From an uncultured Alphaproteobacteria bacterium (lineage in GTDB: Bacteria > Pseudomonadota > Alphaproteobacteria > HIMB59): a DNA stretch of 64,000 nucleotides. Positions within the stretch are counted from its first letter, which is position 1, and each line of letters begins with the position of its first letter. The position numbers and the translations under genes are program-made. Below the pieces are notes generated by a model. It was not told the origin of the DNA. It saw only the letters and a list, made by a program, of their open reading frames with translations, and ran no database searches. Below are positions 43,460 to 51,563 of the stretch, one piece after another. The stretch is from NCBI GenBank assembly GCA_902575065.1, contig CACGPU010000004.1, forward strand, positions 1 through 64,000, written 5' to 3'.

Positions 43460-44351
43460 AAGTAATAATAAAATCTGCTTGAGCTCTTTTGAGTACCGTT
43501 AAAGACTCTATGAGCAAATCAACATAATTGCCAAATTTAGCTTTGCTGAGCATTTGTAGACTAGCATACTCACCACTTACTTGGTACGCACCCGTGGGAA
43601 GCAGTGTCTCCTTTTTTATATCTCTTATTAAATCTATTGAAGTCATACCAGGCTTAACCATTAAATAATTTGCACCTTGAGCTGCATTACTAATTGAACT
43701 TTTAATTGCCTTTGCTTTGTCTTCAACAGGTAATTGATATGATGACCGATCAAATCCCTGTGGTGATGATTTTGCAACATCTCTAAAAGGGCCGTAGAAG
43801 TGACTTTTAAATTTTGTTGAGTAACTCATTATTTGAGAATTTGAAAAACCATTTTGAACAAATATTTTTCTCAAATATTTAGTTGTATTTTTCATCATGT
43901 CACTTGGTGCAATTATATCAGCTCCCGCCTCAAGATATGTATTTGCCGCTAATCCTAAAGAGTAATGTGTCTTATTAAGATCAATTGATTTTTTATGAGT
44001 AACTCCACAATGCCCATCAACAGTTATTGAGCATAAGCATGTATCTATAAGTAAAACTATATCTTTTCCAAAATAATTTTTAATTTTTCTTATAACTTCA
44101 TAGTGAAAGCTAAAATCCTCCGGATTTTTTTGTTTTTTATTTGGAACGATAAAAAGTAGAAAATTATTGATACCTTTTTTTAAATCCTTTTCAATTGCCT
44201 TAATTATAGATGAAGATGACCAACTCTTATTATCACCTAATCCTTTAATTTCCTTTGAATTTTTTACCTTTTGATCCACAAATAAAGGTTGAATTAAAAT
44301 TTTCTTTTTAAGAGATTTAGACTGATCAATAGGGAAATAATTTTTAATCAT
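43428..44351 (-). CDS. hemB: Delta-aminolevulinic acid dehydratase (porphobilinogen synthase)
   Basis: 307 residues. It has DTCLCSITVDGHCG, the three-cysteine zinc site, where many alphaproteobacteria carry aspartates for magnesium. FYGPFRDVAKSS and YLMVKPGM carry the two active-site lysines, and GAYQVSGEYA follows. It condenses two ALA into porphobilinogen. It overlaps hemC by four bases. Zinc dependence is inferred from the cysteines. Confidence 0.94.
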   Translation of the reverse strand: MIKNYFPIDQSKSLKKKILIQPLFVDQKVKNSKEIKGLGDNKSWSSSSIIKAIEKDLKKGINNFLLFIVPNKKQKNPEDFSFHYEVIRKIKNYFGKDIVLLIDTCLCSITVDGHCGVTHKKSIDLNKTHYSLGLAANTYLEAGADIIAPSDMMKNTTKYLRKIFVQNGFSNSQIMSYSTKFKSHFYGPFRDVAKSSPQGFDRSSYQLPVEDKAKAIKSSISNAAQGANYLMVKPGMTSIDLIRDIKKETLLPTGAYQVSGEYASLQMLSKAKFGNYVDLLIESLTVLKRAQADFIITYGARDIAKYL

Positions 44352-45826
44352 TTAAGTTCAAAATTTTTAAAATCATCATAAGTAAGATATACATTTAATT
44401 GATTTTTAGGAATAAATTTAGAAATTTGAAGATACGTTTGACCAGGTCCACACGAATTACGCTTATTTAGTATTTCTGGTCTTAGTTGTATAGCTAATTT
44501 AAATGCAGAGAAGCTCATCCAATAAAAACTCTCCGCTACAAATAAATTATCAATCGTATTGTCATTAATCAAAGGGACTAAACTATAGTGTGATATAACA
44601 GGGAATTTTTTATTTAGCATATTTCCTTCATATGTAAGTTTATAAGTAGGTTTTTGATTATCTTTATAAAAATTTTCAGTTTCTCGATAATTTTCACCAA
44701 AACTATCGAGAGAAGAATTTACAAGAATGCCCATTTTACTTATTTTTTTCCAAGAACTTACGCCGGAAGTTATAAGATTTGATACACTTTTCAAAGATTT
44801 AAACTCTTTAAATTCTGATCTTGTGGCCAAAACATTTTTATTTTTTACTGTTTTATTAAATTCATGCAAATTTCTCTGAAACATTTGATATTTTGATAAG
44901 CTTGAAGGAAATATATTTTTAACTTTTTTAACTTTTTTATTATTTAGATATTTTTTTTCTTTAAAATATTTTTTTGTTTGATTATCTTTCCCTTGTGCAA
45001 ATAAGATTTTTTCATTTAGAATATTTTCAATAGTTACACCTACATCTAAATTGCAACCACCTCCCCATTTGTATAAATATTTTCTCTCTCTTTGACAATC
45101 ATCTAACGAAGGTAAATGATTAATTTTTTTCAATATTTTTTCTGTTTTTCGATCATCTCTCCTATATTCCAAAGCAATGCATCCTTGTGCTGCCGCACTA
45201 GGAAATTCAGAAATTGGTAAAATTATCTTTTCAAACTTTTTAAATTTCAATTTAAAATTTCTATAATCTTTTTTATTAATTTTTTCTCCATATTTAAAAA
45301 TTCTATCTATAGCAGCTTTAGCCATAAACACCCCGTCCTCTTTTGAGGAATTTAATATTTTTTCCAGCCTAGATGGTACGTTTCCCCTAATGTCGAATGG
45401 CTTCAATTCTTCAAAGGGTAAAAACTTTCTTAATTTTTTTAAATAATATTTTCTTCTAGGAGAGGATGTCCCTATAACTAATTTTTTTTTATTTAATGAA
45501 GTCTTTTTAATAAGAATAACATCTCTTGGATCATCTCTTTTGAGACAAATAAAAGAAGTCTTATTAAGATTTTTAACAGGAAGATCTTTGAATGAATGAA
45601 CTACCACATCTGCATCTTTTAAGATTAACTTTTTTGAGAGTGAATTTGTAAATATTCCAAATCCATGTTGTTCCCAAGCTTTAGCTGACATGTCCGTGTC
45701 ACCAACGCTTGATGAGTAATGTGTATCAATTATATTTTTTTGTATTTTATTAATTTCTATTTCCGCAATGTGAGTCTGAATTTTAGCGAGAAAACTTTTT
45801 CTTGATAATAAAACAATCTTTTTCAT
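44348..45826 (-). CDS. hemC: Hydroxymethylbilane synthase fused to a uroporphyrinogen-III synthase-like domain
   Basis: 492 residues from the ATG at 45826, where MKKIVLLSRKSFLAK aligns with HemC starts; 12 further upstream codons are unlikely. Residues 1-300 are HemC: DVVVHSFKDLPVK with the catalytic aspartate, GTSSPRRKYYLKK, RGNVPSRLEKI and GGCNLDVG with the dipyrromethane cysteine. Residues 310-492 contain NVLATRS, ITSGVSSWKKISKMGILVNSS and a C-terminal GPGQTYL segment, the layout of a strongly divergent HemD-like domain. The window has no other hemD. It would make uroporphyrinogen III in one polypeptide. It is the first gene of the haem operon. Confidence 0.82.
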   Translation of the reverse strand: MKKIVLLSRKSFLAKIQTHIAEIEINKIQKNIIDTHYSSSVGDTDMSAKAWEQHGFGIFTNSLSKKLILKDADVVVHSFKDLPVKNLNKTSFICLKRDDPRDVILIKKTSLNKKKLVIGTSSPRRKYYLKKLRKFLPFEELKPFDIRGNVPSRLEKILNSSKEDGVFMAKAAIDRIFKYGEKINKKDYRNFKLKFKKFEKIILPISEFPSAAAQGCIALEYRRDDRKTEKILKKINHLPSLDDCQRERKYLYKWGGGCNLDVGVTIENILNEKILFAQGKDNQTKKYFKEKKYLNNKKVKKVKNIFPSSLSKYQMFQRNLHEFNKTVKNKNVLATRSEFKEFKSLKSVSNLITSGVSSWKKISKMGILVNSSLDSFGENYRETENFYKDNQKPTYKLTYEGNMLNKKFPVISHYSLVPLINDNTIDNLFVAESFYWMSFSAFKLAIQLRPEILNKRNSCGPGQTYLQISKFIPKNQLNVYLTYDDFKNFELK

Positions 45827-45943
45827 AACCATTGATGACATTAAGAAATAACAAATAATCAACGCTAATACAATTTAAGCGAGACTTATTGGTCAATATG
45901 TACTTATTTCAAAATATGTTATATCTAAATAACGTTTGAAATT

Positions 45944-46621
45944 ATGACACAAAAAGCAGTTTTAATTGTCGGAGCAGGATCAGGTTTAAGTGCTTCTTTG
46001 GCTAGAGCATTTAATTCAAAGGGGATGAAAATTGTACTTGCTGCCAGAAACATAGACAAACTTGACAGTTTAAAAAAAGAGATCGACGCTTTAGTTTTTA
46101 AGTGTGACTCAACGGAAAATAAAAGTGTTCAAAATTTATTTTTGCAGACTGACTCAATTATAGGCACTCCAGAAATTGTTATCTATAATCCATCTCTTAG
46201 AATTGTAAAACCTTTTATTGAATACGATCCTGATGAAATGCTTCAATCAATAAAAGTAAATAGTTATGGGGCTTTTCTAGTAGCGCATGAATCAGTAAAA
46301 AGAATGTTAAAAATAGGAAAAGGTAATATTTTTTTCACTGGATCATCTGCAAGTGTAAAGGGTTTTGCCAAATCTACGTCTTTTGCTATGGGAAAGTTTG
46401 GTTTGAGAGGCTTAGCACAATCTTTGGCAAGAGAGCTGCACCCACAAAATATTCATATAGGTCATTTCGTTATAGATGGAGGAATAGGTAAAGAACCAGT
46501 TGGAAATTATCAAATGATACACCCTGATGAAATTGCAAAACAATACCTAAATTTTTATTTACAGGATAAAAAAGCTTGGTCATGGGAAATTGAAATTAGA
46601 ACAAACACTGAAAAATTTTAG
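45944..46621 (+). CDS. Short-chain dehydrogenase/reductase
   Basis: 225 residues. The Rossmann opening is AVLIVGAGSGLSASLARAF (GxGxGLG variant), then LAARNIDKL, VIYNPSL in place of NNAG, ITFTG-type FFTGSSASVKGF, and FAMGKFGLRGL, where the usual YxxxK reads FAMGK. The catalytic tyrosine is therefore replaced by phenylalanine, which argues against standard SDR catalysis. It is transcribed divergently from hemC with an 81-base promoter gap. Substrate unknown. Confidence 0.75.
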   Translation: MTQKAVLIVGAGSGLSASLARAFNSKGMKIVLAARNIDKLDSLKKEIDALVFKCDSTENKSVQNLFLQTDSIIGTPEIVIYNPSLRIVKPFIEYDPDEMLQSIKVNSYGAFLVAHESVKRMLKIGKGNIFFTGSSASVKGFAKSTSFAMGKFGLRGLAQSLARELHPQNIHIGHFVIDGGIGKEPVGNYQMIHPDEIAKQYLNFYLQDKKAWSWEIEIRTNTEKF

Positions 46622-46630
46622 AAGAACACC

Positions 46631-47650
46631 TTGGAAATCGGTATAGACAGTTTTGCAGATAAAAGAGAGGGCTCAGATAGTGTTAAAGCCATCAATAATG
46701 TTATTGATAGAATTATTTTTGCAGATGAAGTTGGATTAAATTCATTTGGGATAGGAGAGCATCATAGAAAAGAATTTTTAGACTCAGCACCATTCATGAT
46801 ATTAGCTGCAGCTGCAGCACAAACAAAAAATATTAAGCTAATAAGTGCTGTAACTGTTTTAAGCGCAGCAGATCCTGTTCGTGTATTTCAAAACTTGTCT
46901 ACTCTTGATCTGATATCCGGAGGTAGAGCAGAAATGGTAGCTGGAAGAGGATCATTTTCTGAGGCCTTTCCATTGTTTGGTTTGGATTTCAAAGATTATG
47001 ATGAATTGTTTATTGAAAAGCTCGGTTTGCTTTTAAAAATTAGAGAAAATGAATTTGTTAGTTGGTCTGGTAAATTTAGACCTTCGATAAATAATTTACC
47101 TATTTATCCAAGGCCTATTCAAAACCCTGTCCCAATTTGGTTAGGTGTTGGTGGCACACCTCAATCTTTTGCAAGAGCAGGTTCAATGGGCTTACCTCTA
47201 ATGATTGCCATAATTGGAGGCAATACTCATCGCTTTAGGCCTTTGGTAGATATTTATCGACAGGCGGGTAAAGAAGCAGGACACCCCCCAGAAAAACTCT
47301 CCGTAGGACTTCATTCATTGGGATATGTCGCAAATAGTATGGATGAAGCAATAGATTTGTATTATGAGGGTTATCATAAAATGTTCACAAAAATTGGAAA
47401 AGAAAGAGGTTGGGGCCCTGTTACGAGAGACCAATTTGACAATCAAATTGGCCCATTAGGAGCTATAGTTTTAGGCGATCCCGATCAGGTCGCTGAAAAG
47501 ATTATCAGACATAGTCAAGCCCTTGGAGGTATTGATAGATTCCAATTTCAAATGGATATAGCTGATATTACCCATGAAAATTTAATCAAATCTATTGAAC
47601 TGATTGGCAAAGAAGTAATTCCTAAGATAAATAGGACAAAAAGCCCCTAA
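46631..47650 (+). CDS. Luciferase-like (LLM) flavin-dependent oxidoreductase
   Basis: 339 residues from a TTG nine bases after the SDR stop. EIGIDSFAD opens the barrel; SFGIGEHHRKEFLDSAPFMILAAAAAQTKNI, SGGRAEMVAGRGSF and PIWLGVGGTPQSFARAG are the F420/FMN-dependent LLM pattern. These enzymes oxidise or reduce small organics using FMNH2. Its stop codon lies inside a terminator-like hairpin. The SDR-LLM pairing suggests one small pathway, unassigned. Confidence 0.82.
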   Translation: MEIGIDSFADKREGSDSVKAINNVIDRIIFADEVGLNSFGIGEHHRKEFLDSAPFMILAAAAAQTKNIKLISAVTVLSAADPVRVFQNLSTLDLISGGRAEMVAGRGSFSEAFPLFGLDFKDYDELFIEKLGLLLKIRENEFVSWSGKFRPSINNLPIYPRPIQNPVPIWLGVGGTPQSFARAGSMGLPLMIAIIGGNTHRFRPLVDIYRQAGKEAGHPPEKLSVGLHSLGYVANSMDEAIDLYYEGYHKMFTKIGKERGWGPVTRDQFDNQIGPLGAIVLGDPDQVAEKIIRHSQALGGIDRFQFQMDIADITHENLIKSIELIGKEVIPKINRTKSP

Positions 47651-47661
47651 TTAGAGGCTTT
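47640..47661 (+). terminator. Terminator-like hairpin overlapping the LLM stop codon
   Basis: AAAGCC at 47640-47645 pairs with GGCTTT at 47656-47661 and CTAA with TTAG inside, with one C-A mismatch; the stop codon is in the stem. The 3' T run is short, so efficiency is uncertain. Confidence 0.5.
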
Positions 47662-47709
47662 ATGCGTCTTTATTGCAGTATCTTTTAGATTAGTAAAAAA
47701 TAAATTAAT

Positions 47710-47729
47710 AATTGTGAAAAATCACAATT
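47710..47729 (+). promoter_or_regulatory. Perfect dyad spanning the hemA start codon
   Basis: AATTGTGA-AAAA-TCACAATT is a perfect 8-bp inverted repeat with a 4-base loop; the GTG start of hemA (47714-47716) is in the left arm. As RNA it would bury the start codon. As DNA, TTGTGA-N4-TCACAA resembles binding sites of the CRP/FNR family. It is either a translational switch or an operator. Confidence 0.45.
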
Positions 47730-48982
47730 GGAAATCTAATTATCTAAGCACTCTTCAATCTGAAATTGATAAAATTAAGGATGAAGGCCACTACAGAGTA
47801 TTTAACAACATAGAAAGAAAAGCCGGACAGTATCCCAAAGCTACAAGACATAGTAATGGTCAAACCGAAGAGATTGATGTCTGGTGTTCAAATGATTACT
47901 TAGGCATGAGCCAGAACAAAGAAGTTATTTCCGCAATGCAATCTGCTGCTGAAAAGTTAGGAGCGGGAAGCGGAGGAACAAGGAATATATCAGGTACTAC
48001 TAATTTTCATATTCAACTCGAAAAAGAAATCGCACTCTTACATAAAAAAGAAAGAGCTCTAGCATTTAATTCTGGATATAGTGCTAATGAGTCTGCATTA
48101 AAGTCTATTATATCTGCTTTTGATAATTGTTTAGTTTTAAGTGATGAACTAAATCACGCATCACTTATAGAAGGAATTCGTACAAGTAAAAAAGAAAAAG
48201 CTATTTATCGTCATAATGATGTAAAACACCTAAAGGACATTCTAAAGGGAGTAGATTTTTCTCGACCAAAAATTATCGTCTTGGAGTCTGTCTATTCAAT
48301 GGAAGCTGATTTTGCACCACTAGAAGACATTATTCAGGTTGCACAGGATAATGGAGCATTAATATACTTAGATGAAGTTCATGCTGTAGGTTTATACGGT
48401 CCCAATGCAGCAGGTGTAGCAGATCAAAAAGGATTATCTGAGCATATTGATATTATCAATGGAACATTGGCAAAAGCATTTGGTCTAGCTGGAGGTTACA
48501 TAGCCTCGACTGAGACAATAATTGATTTTGTTAGAAGTTTTTCAAAAGGATTTATTTTCACAACATCCATGTGCCCAGCAGTAGCTGCTGGAAGTCTAGA
48601 GAGCATTAGACAAGTAAAGAAAAACGATGAAATTCGATCTTCATTCTTTGAGAATGTAGATTTTGTTAAAAAAGAACTACGAACCGCAGGTATTCCTTTT
48701 TTAGACTCAGGTTCACATATAATCCCAGTATTAATTGGAGATAGCAAATTATGTAAAGAGATTAGTGATTTTCTTTTAAATGAGCACCAGGTTTATGTTC
48801 AGCCTATTAATTATCCAACAGTCCCAAAAGGAACTGAGAGAATAAGAATAACTCCCACTCCATGTCATGACCCAGAGTCTACTGAAAAATTTGTAGAAGC
48901 TTTGAAAGATGCTTGGTTTAAATTTATGCCTCAGTTAGTTAAATTTGAAAATCAATTTACTAATAAAATCAAAGGAATTTAA
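47714..48982 (+). CDS. hemA: 5-aminolevulinate synthase (C4 pathway)
   Basis: 422 residues from a GTG at 47714. EGHYRVFNNIERKAGQYPKA, VWCSNDYLGM, GAGSGGTRNISGT, YLDEVHAVGLYG, GTLAKAFGLAGGY with the PLP lysine, and GFIFTTSMCPAVAAG are the ALAS signature. It makes ALA from glycine and succinyl-CoA and commits carbon to haem. This pathway is typical of alphaproteobacteria. The haem operon for the later steps lies 1.9 kb upstream on the other strand. There is no clear Shine-Dalgarno; a perfect hairpin covers the start. Confidence 0.95.
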   Translation: MKNHNWKSNYLSTLQSEIDKIKDEGHYRVFNNIERKAGQYPKATRHSNGQTEEIDVWCSNDYLGMSQNKEVISAMQSAAEKLGAGSGGTRNISGTTNFHIQLEKEIALLHKKERALAFNSGYSANESALKSIISAFDNCLVLSDELNHASLIEGIRTSKKEKAIYRHNDVKHLKDILKGVDFSRPKIIVLESVYSMEADFAPLEDIIQVAQDNGALIYLDEVHAVGLYGPNAAGVADQKGLSEHIDIINGTLAKAFGLAGGYIASTETIIDFVRSFSKGFIFTTSMCPAVAAGSLESIRQVKKNDEIRSSFFENVDFVKKELRTAGIPFLDSGSHIIPVLIGDSKLCKEISDFLLNEHQVYVQPINYPTVPKGTERIRITPTPCHDPESTEKFVEALKDAWFKFMPQLVKFENQFTNKIKGI

Positions 48983-49026
48983 ACGCCTTATTTGATCAAT
49001 CTATACATTTGTTATAAAACATACTA

Positions 49027-49890
49027 ATGAGAGTCATTGCGTTTTATAGTTTCTTTAACGTATCCAATCCCAGATTATTAAAAGAGAGGTTAAATTTACA
49101 CTTTCTTTTAAAACAAATAAAAGGTTCGATTATTGTCAGTGAGGAAGGTTTAAATGGTACAATAGCAGTCTCTTCAAAATTAGAAAAAAAAATTATTGAC
49201 TATTTAATGTCTTTAGGAGTCACTAAAGAAAATATAAAAATATCAGACTTTAATGGCCAAAGAATTTTTAACGAGCTTAAAATTAAACTTAAAAAGGAAA
49301 TAGTTACATCTGATTTTGGATTAAAAATTTCAGACATTAAAAAATCTAAATTTATTGAACCAAGTGATTGGGATAAATTTGCTAATGATAAAAATGTAGA
49401 AATTCTTGATACAAGAAATGATTATGAATTTAAAATTGGTCATTATAAAAATGCTATCAACCCTAAAATTGAAACATTTAAAGATTTCAAAAATTATATA
49501 AAGAATAACAAAGAAAAATTTCAGAATAAAAAAGTTGGTATTTATTGTACAGGTGGTATTAGATGTGAAAAAGCAGGACCTTTAATGGAAAAATATGGTA
49601 TTGAGACATATCAACTTAAAGGAGGAATATTAAAATATTTTGAAACCACATCTGCTGACTCATGGAAGGGTGAATGCTTTGTTTTTGACTACAGAGTATC
49701 TTTGAACAAGCAACTTTCTCAAGGTACGAGTAAGCTTTGTTACGGGTGTAACATGCCTTTAACTCCAAGAGAGAGAAAATCTCCTAAATATGAAGAAGGA
49801 TATTCATGTTCCATCTGTTTTGATAATATGACAGAAAAAAAGAGACGTTCTCTCAAAGATAAGCGAGAACATTGGAAAAAAGTTCTTTAA
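49027..49890 (+). CDS. trhO: tRNA uridine(34) hydroxylase, rhodanese-domain TrhO
   Basis: 287 residues. The N-terminal acylphosphatase-like part includes IVSEEGLNGTIAVS. The rhodanese domain (about 115-215) includes ILDTRNDYEFKIGHYKNAINP and the active-site loop YCTGGIRCEKA. A C-terminal cysteine cluster, CYGCNMPL and CSICFD, follows. TrhO hydroxylates U34 of certain tRNAs to ho5U using oxygen. Size and layout match the family (YceA/UPF0176). Confidence 0.93.
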   Translation: MRVIAFYSFFNVSNPRLLKERLNLHFLLKQIKGSIIVSEEGLNGTIAVSSKLEKKIIDYLMSLGVTKENIKISDFNGQRIFNELKIKLKKEIVTSDFGLKISDIKKSKFIEPSDWDKFANDKNVEILDTRNDYEFKIGHYKNAINPKIETFKDFKNYIKNNKEKFQNKKVGIYCTGGIRCEKAGPLMEKYGIETYQLKGGILKYFETTSADSWKGECFVFDYRVSLNKQLSQGTSKLCYGCNMPLTPRERKSPKYEEGYSCSICFDNMTEKKRRSLKDKREHWKKVL

Positions 49891-49942
49891 TTTCATTAAA
49901 TATCAATGTTGACCAAATTCAAAATTAGTTTAGTTTACGCCA

Positions 49943-50137
49943 ATGGCTAAAAAGTCTACATACCAACTTAAACAGTTAATACCTGAAGAAAAACCTGAAA
50001 CTGGCACAAAATATATTGTACGTAAACCCACTAAAGGATTGAAAGTTTCTGACAAACTTCGCCAGAGAAAGTATGACCCTGTTTTGAAACAGCATGTTTG
50101 GTTTGTAGAAAAGAAAATGCCTCCTCATAGTAAATAA
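49943..50137 (+). CDS. rpmG: Large ribosomal subunit protein bL33
   Basis: 64 residues. The C-terminal RQRKYDPVLKQHVWFVEKKM fits the bL33 pattern KKYDPVxRKHVxFKExK. The N-terminal part is longer than usual by about eight residues. It lacks zinc cysteines, as alphaproteobacterial L33 does. A possible promoter TTGACC at 49909-49914 with a weak -10 near 49931 would start transcription almost at the ATG. It is in the same reading frame as the photolyase that follows, separated only by its TAA stop. Confidence 0.88.
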   Translation: MAKKSTYQLKQLIPEEKPETGTKYIVRKPTKGLKVSDKLRQRKYDPVLKQHVWFVEKKMPPHSK

Positions 50138-50155
50138 TTTTGTTATTATTTTATC

Positions 50156-51562
50156 ATCGAAAATAGAACTTTATATTGGCTGAGAAGAGACTTTAGGATT
50201 ACTGATAATCCTTGTCTGGAATTTATATCAAAACAAAAATCCCCGGCATTACTTGTTTATATTTATGATGACATTGAAAAGAAAGCCACTGGAGATGCTG
50301 GTCAATGGTGGTTAAACAAAAGTCTTCATTTGCATTCCAAGAATTTAGAACAAAAATTTAATGTAAAGCTTATTATAACTGATGGTGAAGCGAAAAATAA
50401 TCTCTCACACCTAATTGAAAAATACAATATTTCATCATTAATTTGGAATAGGCTCTACTCAGACCAATCTATTAAAAGAGACACTGAGATAAAGAGTTTT
50501 TTTAAAAATAAAAATATTCATGTTGAAACTTTTAATTCACACTTACTTAATGAGCCTTGGGAAGTACAAAATAACTCTGGTCAGTTCTTTAAAGTTTTTA
50601 CTCCTTATTGGAAAACCGCTTTTAAAGTTTATTTGAACAAGAAATATTCTTACCAAAAAAATACATCAATCAAATCATTTAAACACAATGAAAAAACTAA
50701 AATCAATTTTTTATCTAATAGAAGTTGGTATGAGAAGTTTAATAATTATTGGAGTCCAGGAGAGGATGCAGCTTTGAAAAAAATTGAGACTTACATTTCT
50801 TCTCAAATAGATAAATATGATGTAAATAGAAATAGGCCTGATTTTGATCAAACATCAAGAATATCTCCTCACTTAAGATTTGGAGAGATATCCCCGCGGG
50901 TAATAATTGAAAAAATTCAAAATTCTAAAAAATCTAATAATGCTGTAAATACTTATTTATCAGAAATTGGCTGGCGAGAATTTTCTTATTCATTGTTGTA
51001 TTATTCTGAAGATTTATCAACTAAACCGATTAACCCTAAATTTAAAAAATTCCCATGGAGAAATAGTAAAAAAGATTTTGCTCTATGGACTGAGGGTAAA
51101 ACAGGCATACCCCTTGTAGACGCAGCAATGAGTCAAATTTATGAAGAGGGATGGATGCATAATAGGCTTAGAATGGTTGTTGGAAGTTTTCTTGTGAAAA
51201 ATTTATTATTAAACTGGACATTAGGTGAGCGGTATTTTCAAAAAAGTTTACTAGATTATGATGAAGCTAGTAATGCAGCTGGATGGCAGTGGATAGCAGG
51301 TTGTGGCGCAGATGCTTCCCCATATTTTCGTGTATTTAATCCTGTGCTTCAGTCAGAAAAGTTCGATCCACAGGCTCAATTTATCTTGAAGTATATTCCA
51401 CAATTAAAAATATTTAATTCATCAAAAACAGTATTCGAGCCATATTTAGATAAAAAATTATTAGATAGTTTAGTCAAAGAAAAGAAATATGTTAATCCAA
51501 TCGTTGATTTGAAAGAGTCTCGCAACAGAGCACTTGATGCTTATCAACAAACGAAATCATAA
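50156..51562 (+). CDS. phr: Deoxyribodipyrimidine photolyase, class I
   Basis: About 468 residues if translation starts at an ATC (50153 or 50156). The conserved first strand TLYWLRRDFRITDNP begins at 50168 and must be included, yet no ATG, GTG or TTG precedes it; the first such codon, the TTG at 50330, would cut off the antenna-binding fold. The FAD part is complete: EIGWREFSY, WMHNRLRMVVGSFLVKNLLL, EASNAAGWQWIAGCGADASPYFRVFNP. It repairs pyrimidine dimers with blue light. The frame is continuous with rpmG apart from that gene's stop. It heads a cassette with the next four genes. Confidence 0.88.
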   Translation: MENRTLYWLRRDFRITDNPCLEFISKQKSPALLVYIYDDIEKKATGDAGQWWLNKSLHLHSKNLEQKFNVKLIITDGEAKNNLSHLIEKYNISSLIWNRLYSDQSIKRDTEIKSFFKNKNIHVETFNSHLLNEPWEVQNNSGQFFKVFTPYWKTAFKVYLNKKYSYQKNTSIKSFKHNEKTKINFLSNRSWYEKFNNYWSPGEDAALKKIETYISSQIDKYDVNRNRPDFDQTSRISPHLRFGEISPRVIIEKIQNSKKSNNAVNTYLSEIGWREFSYSLLYYSEDLSTKPINPKFKKFPWRNSKKDFALWTEGKTGIPLVDAAMSQIYEEGWMHNRLRMVVGSFLVKNLLLNWTLGERYFQKSLLDYDEASNAAGWQWIAGCGADASPYFRVFNPVLQSEKFDPQAQFILKYIPQLKIFNSSKTVFEPYLDKKLLDSLVKEKKYVNPIVDLKESRNRALDAYQQTKS

Positions 51563-51563
51563 T

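Noticed and set aside
50330..51562. Photolyase starting at the TTG at 50330.
   Set aside because: That start removes the conserved first strand and helices of the antenna domain, which are clearly coded upstream in the same frame from 50168.
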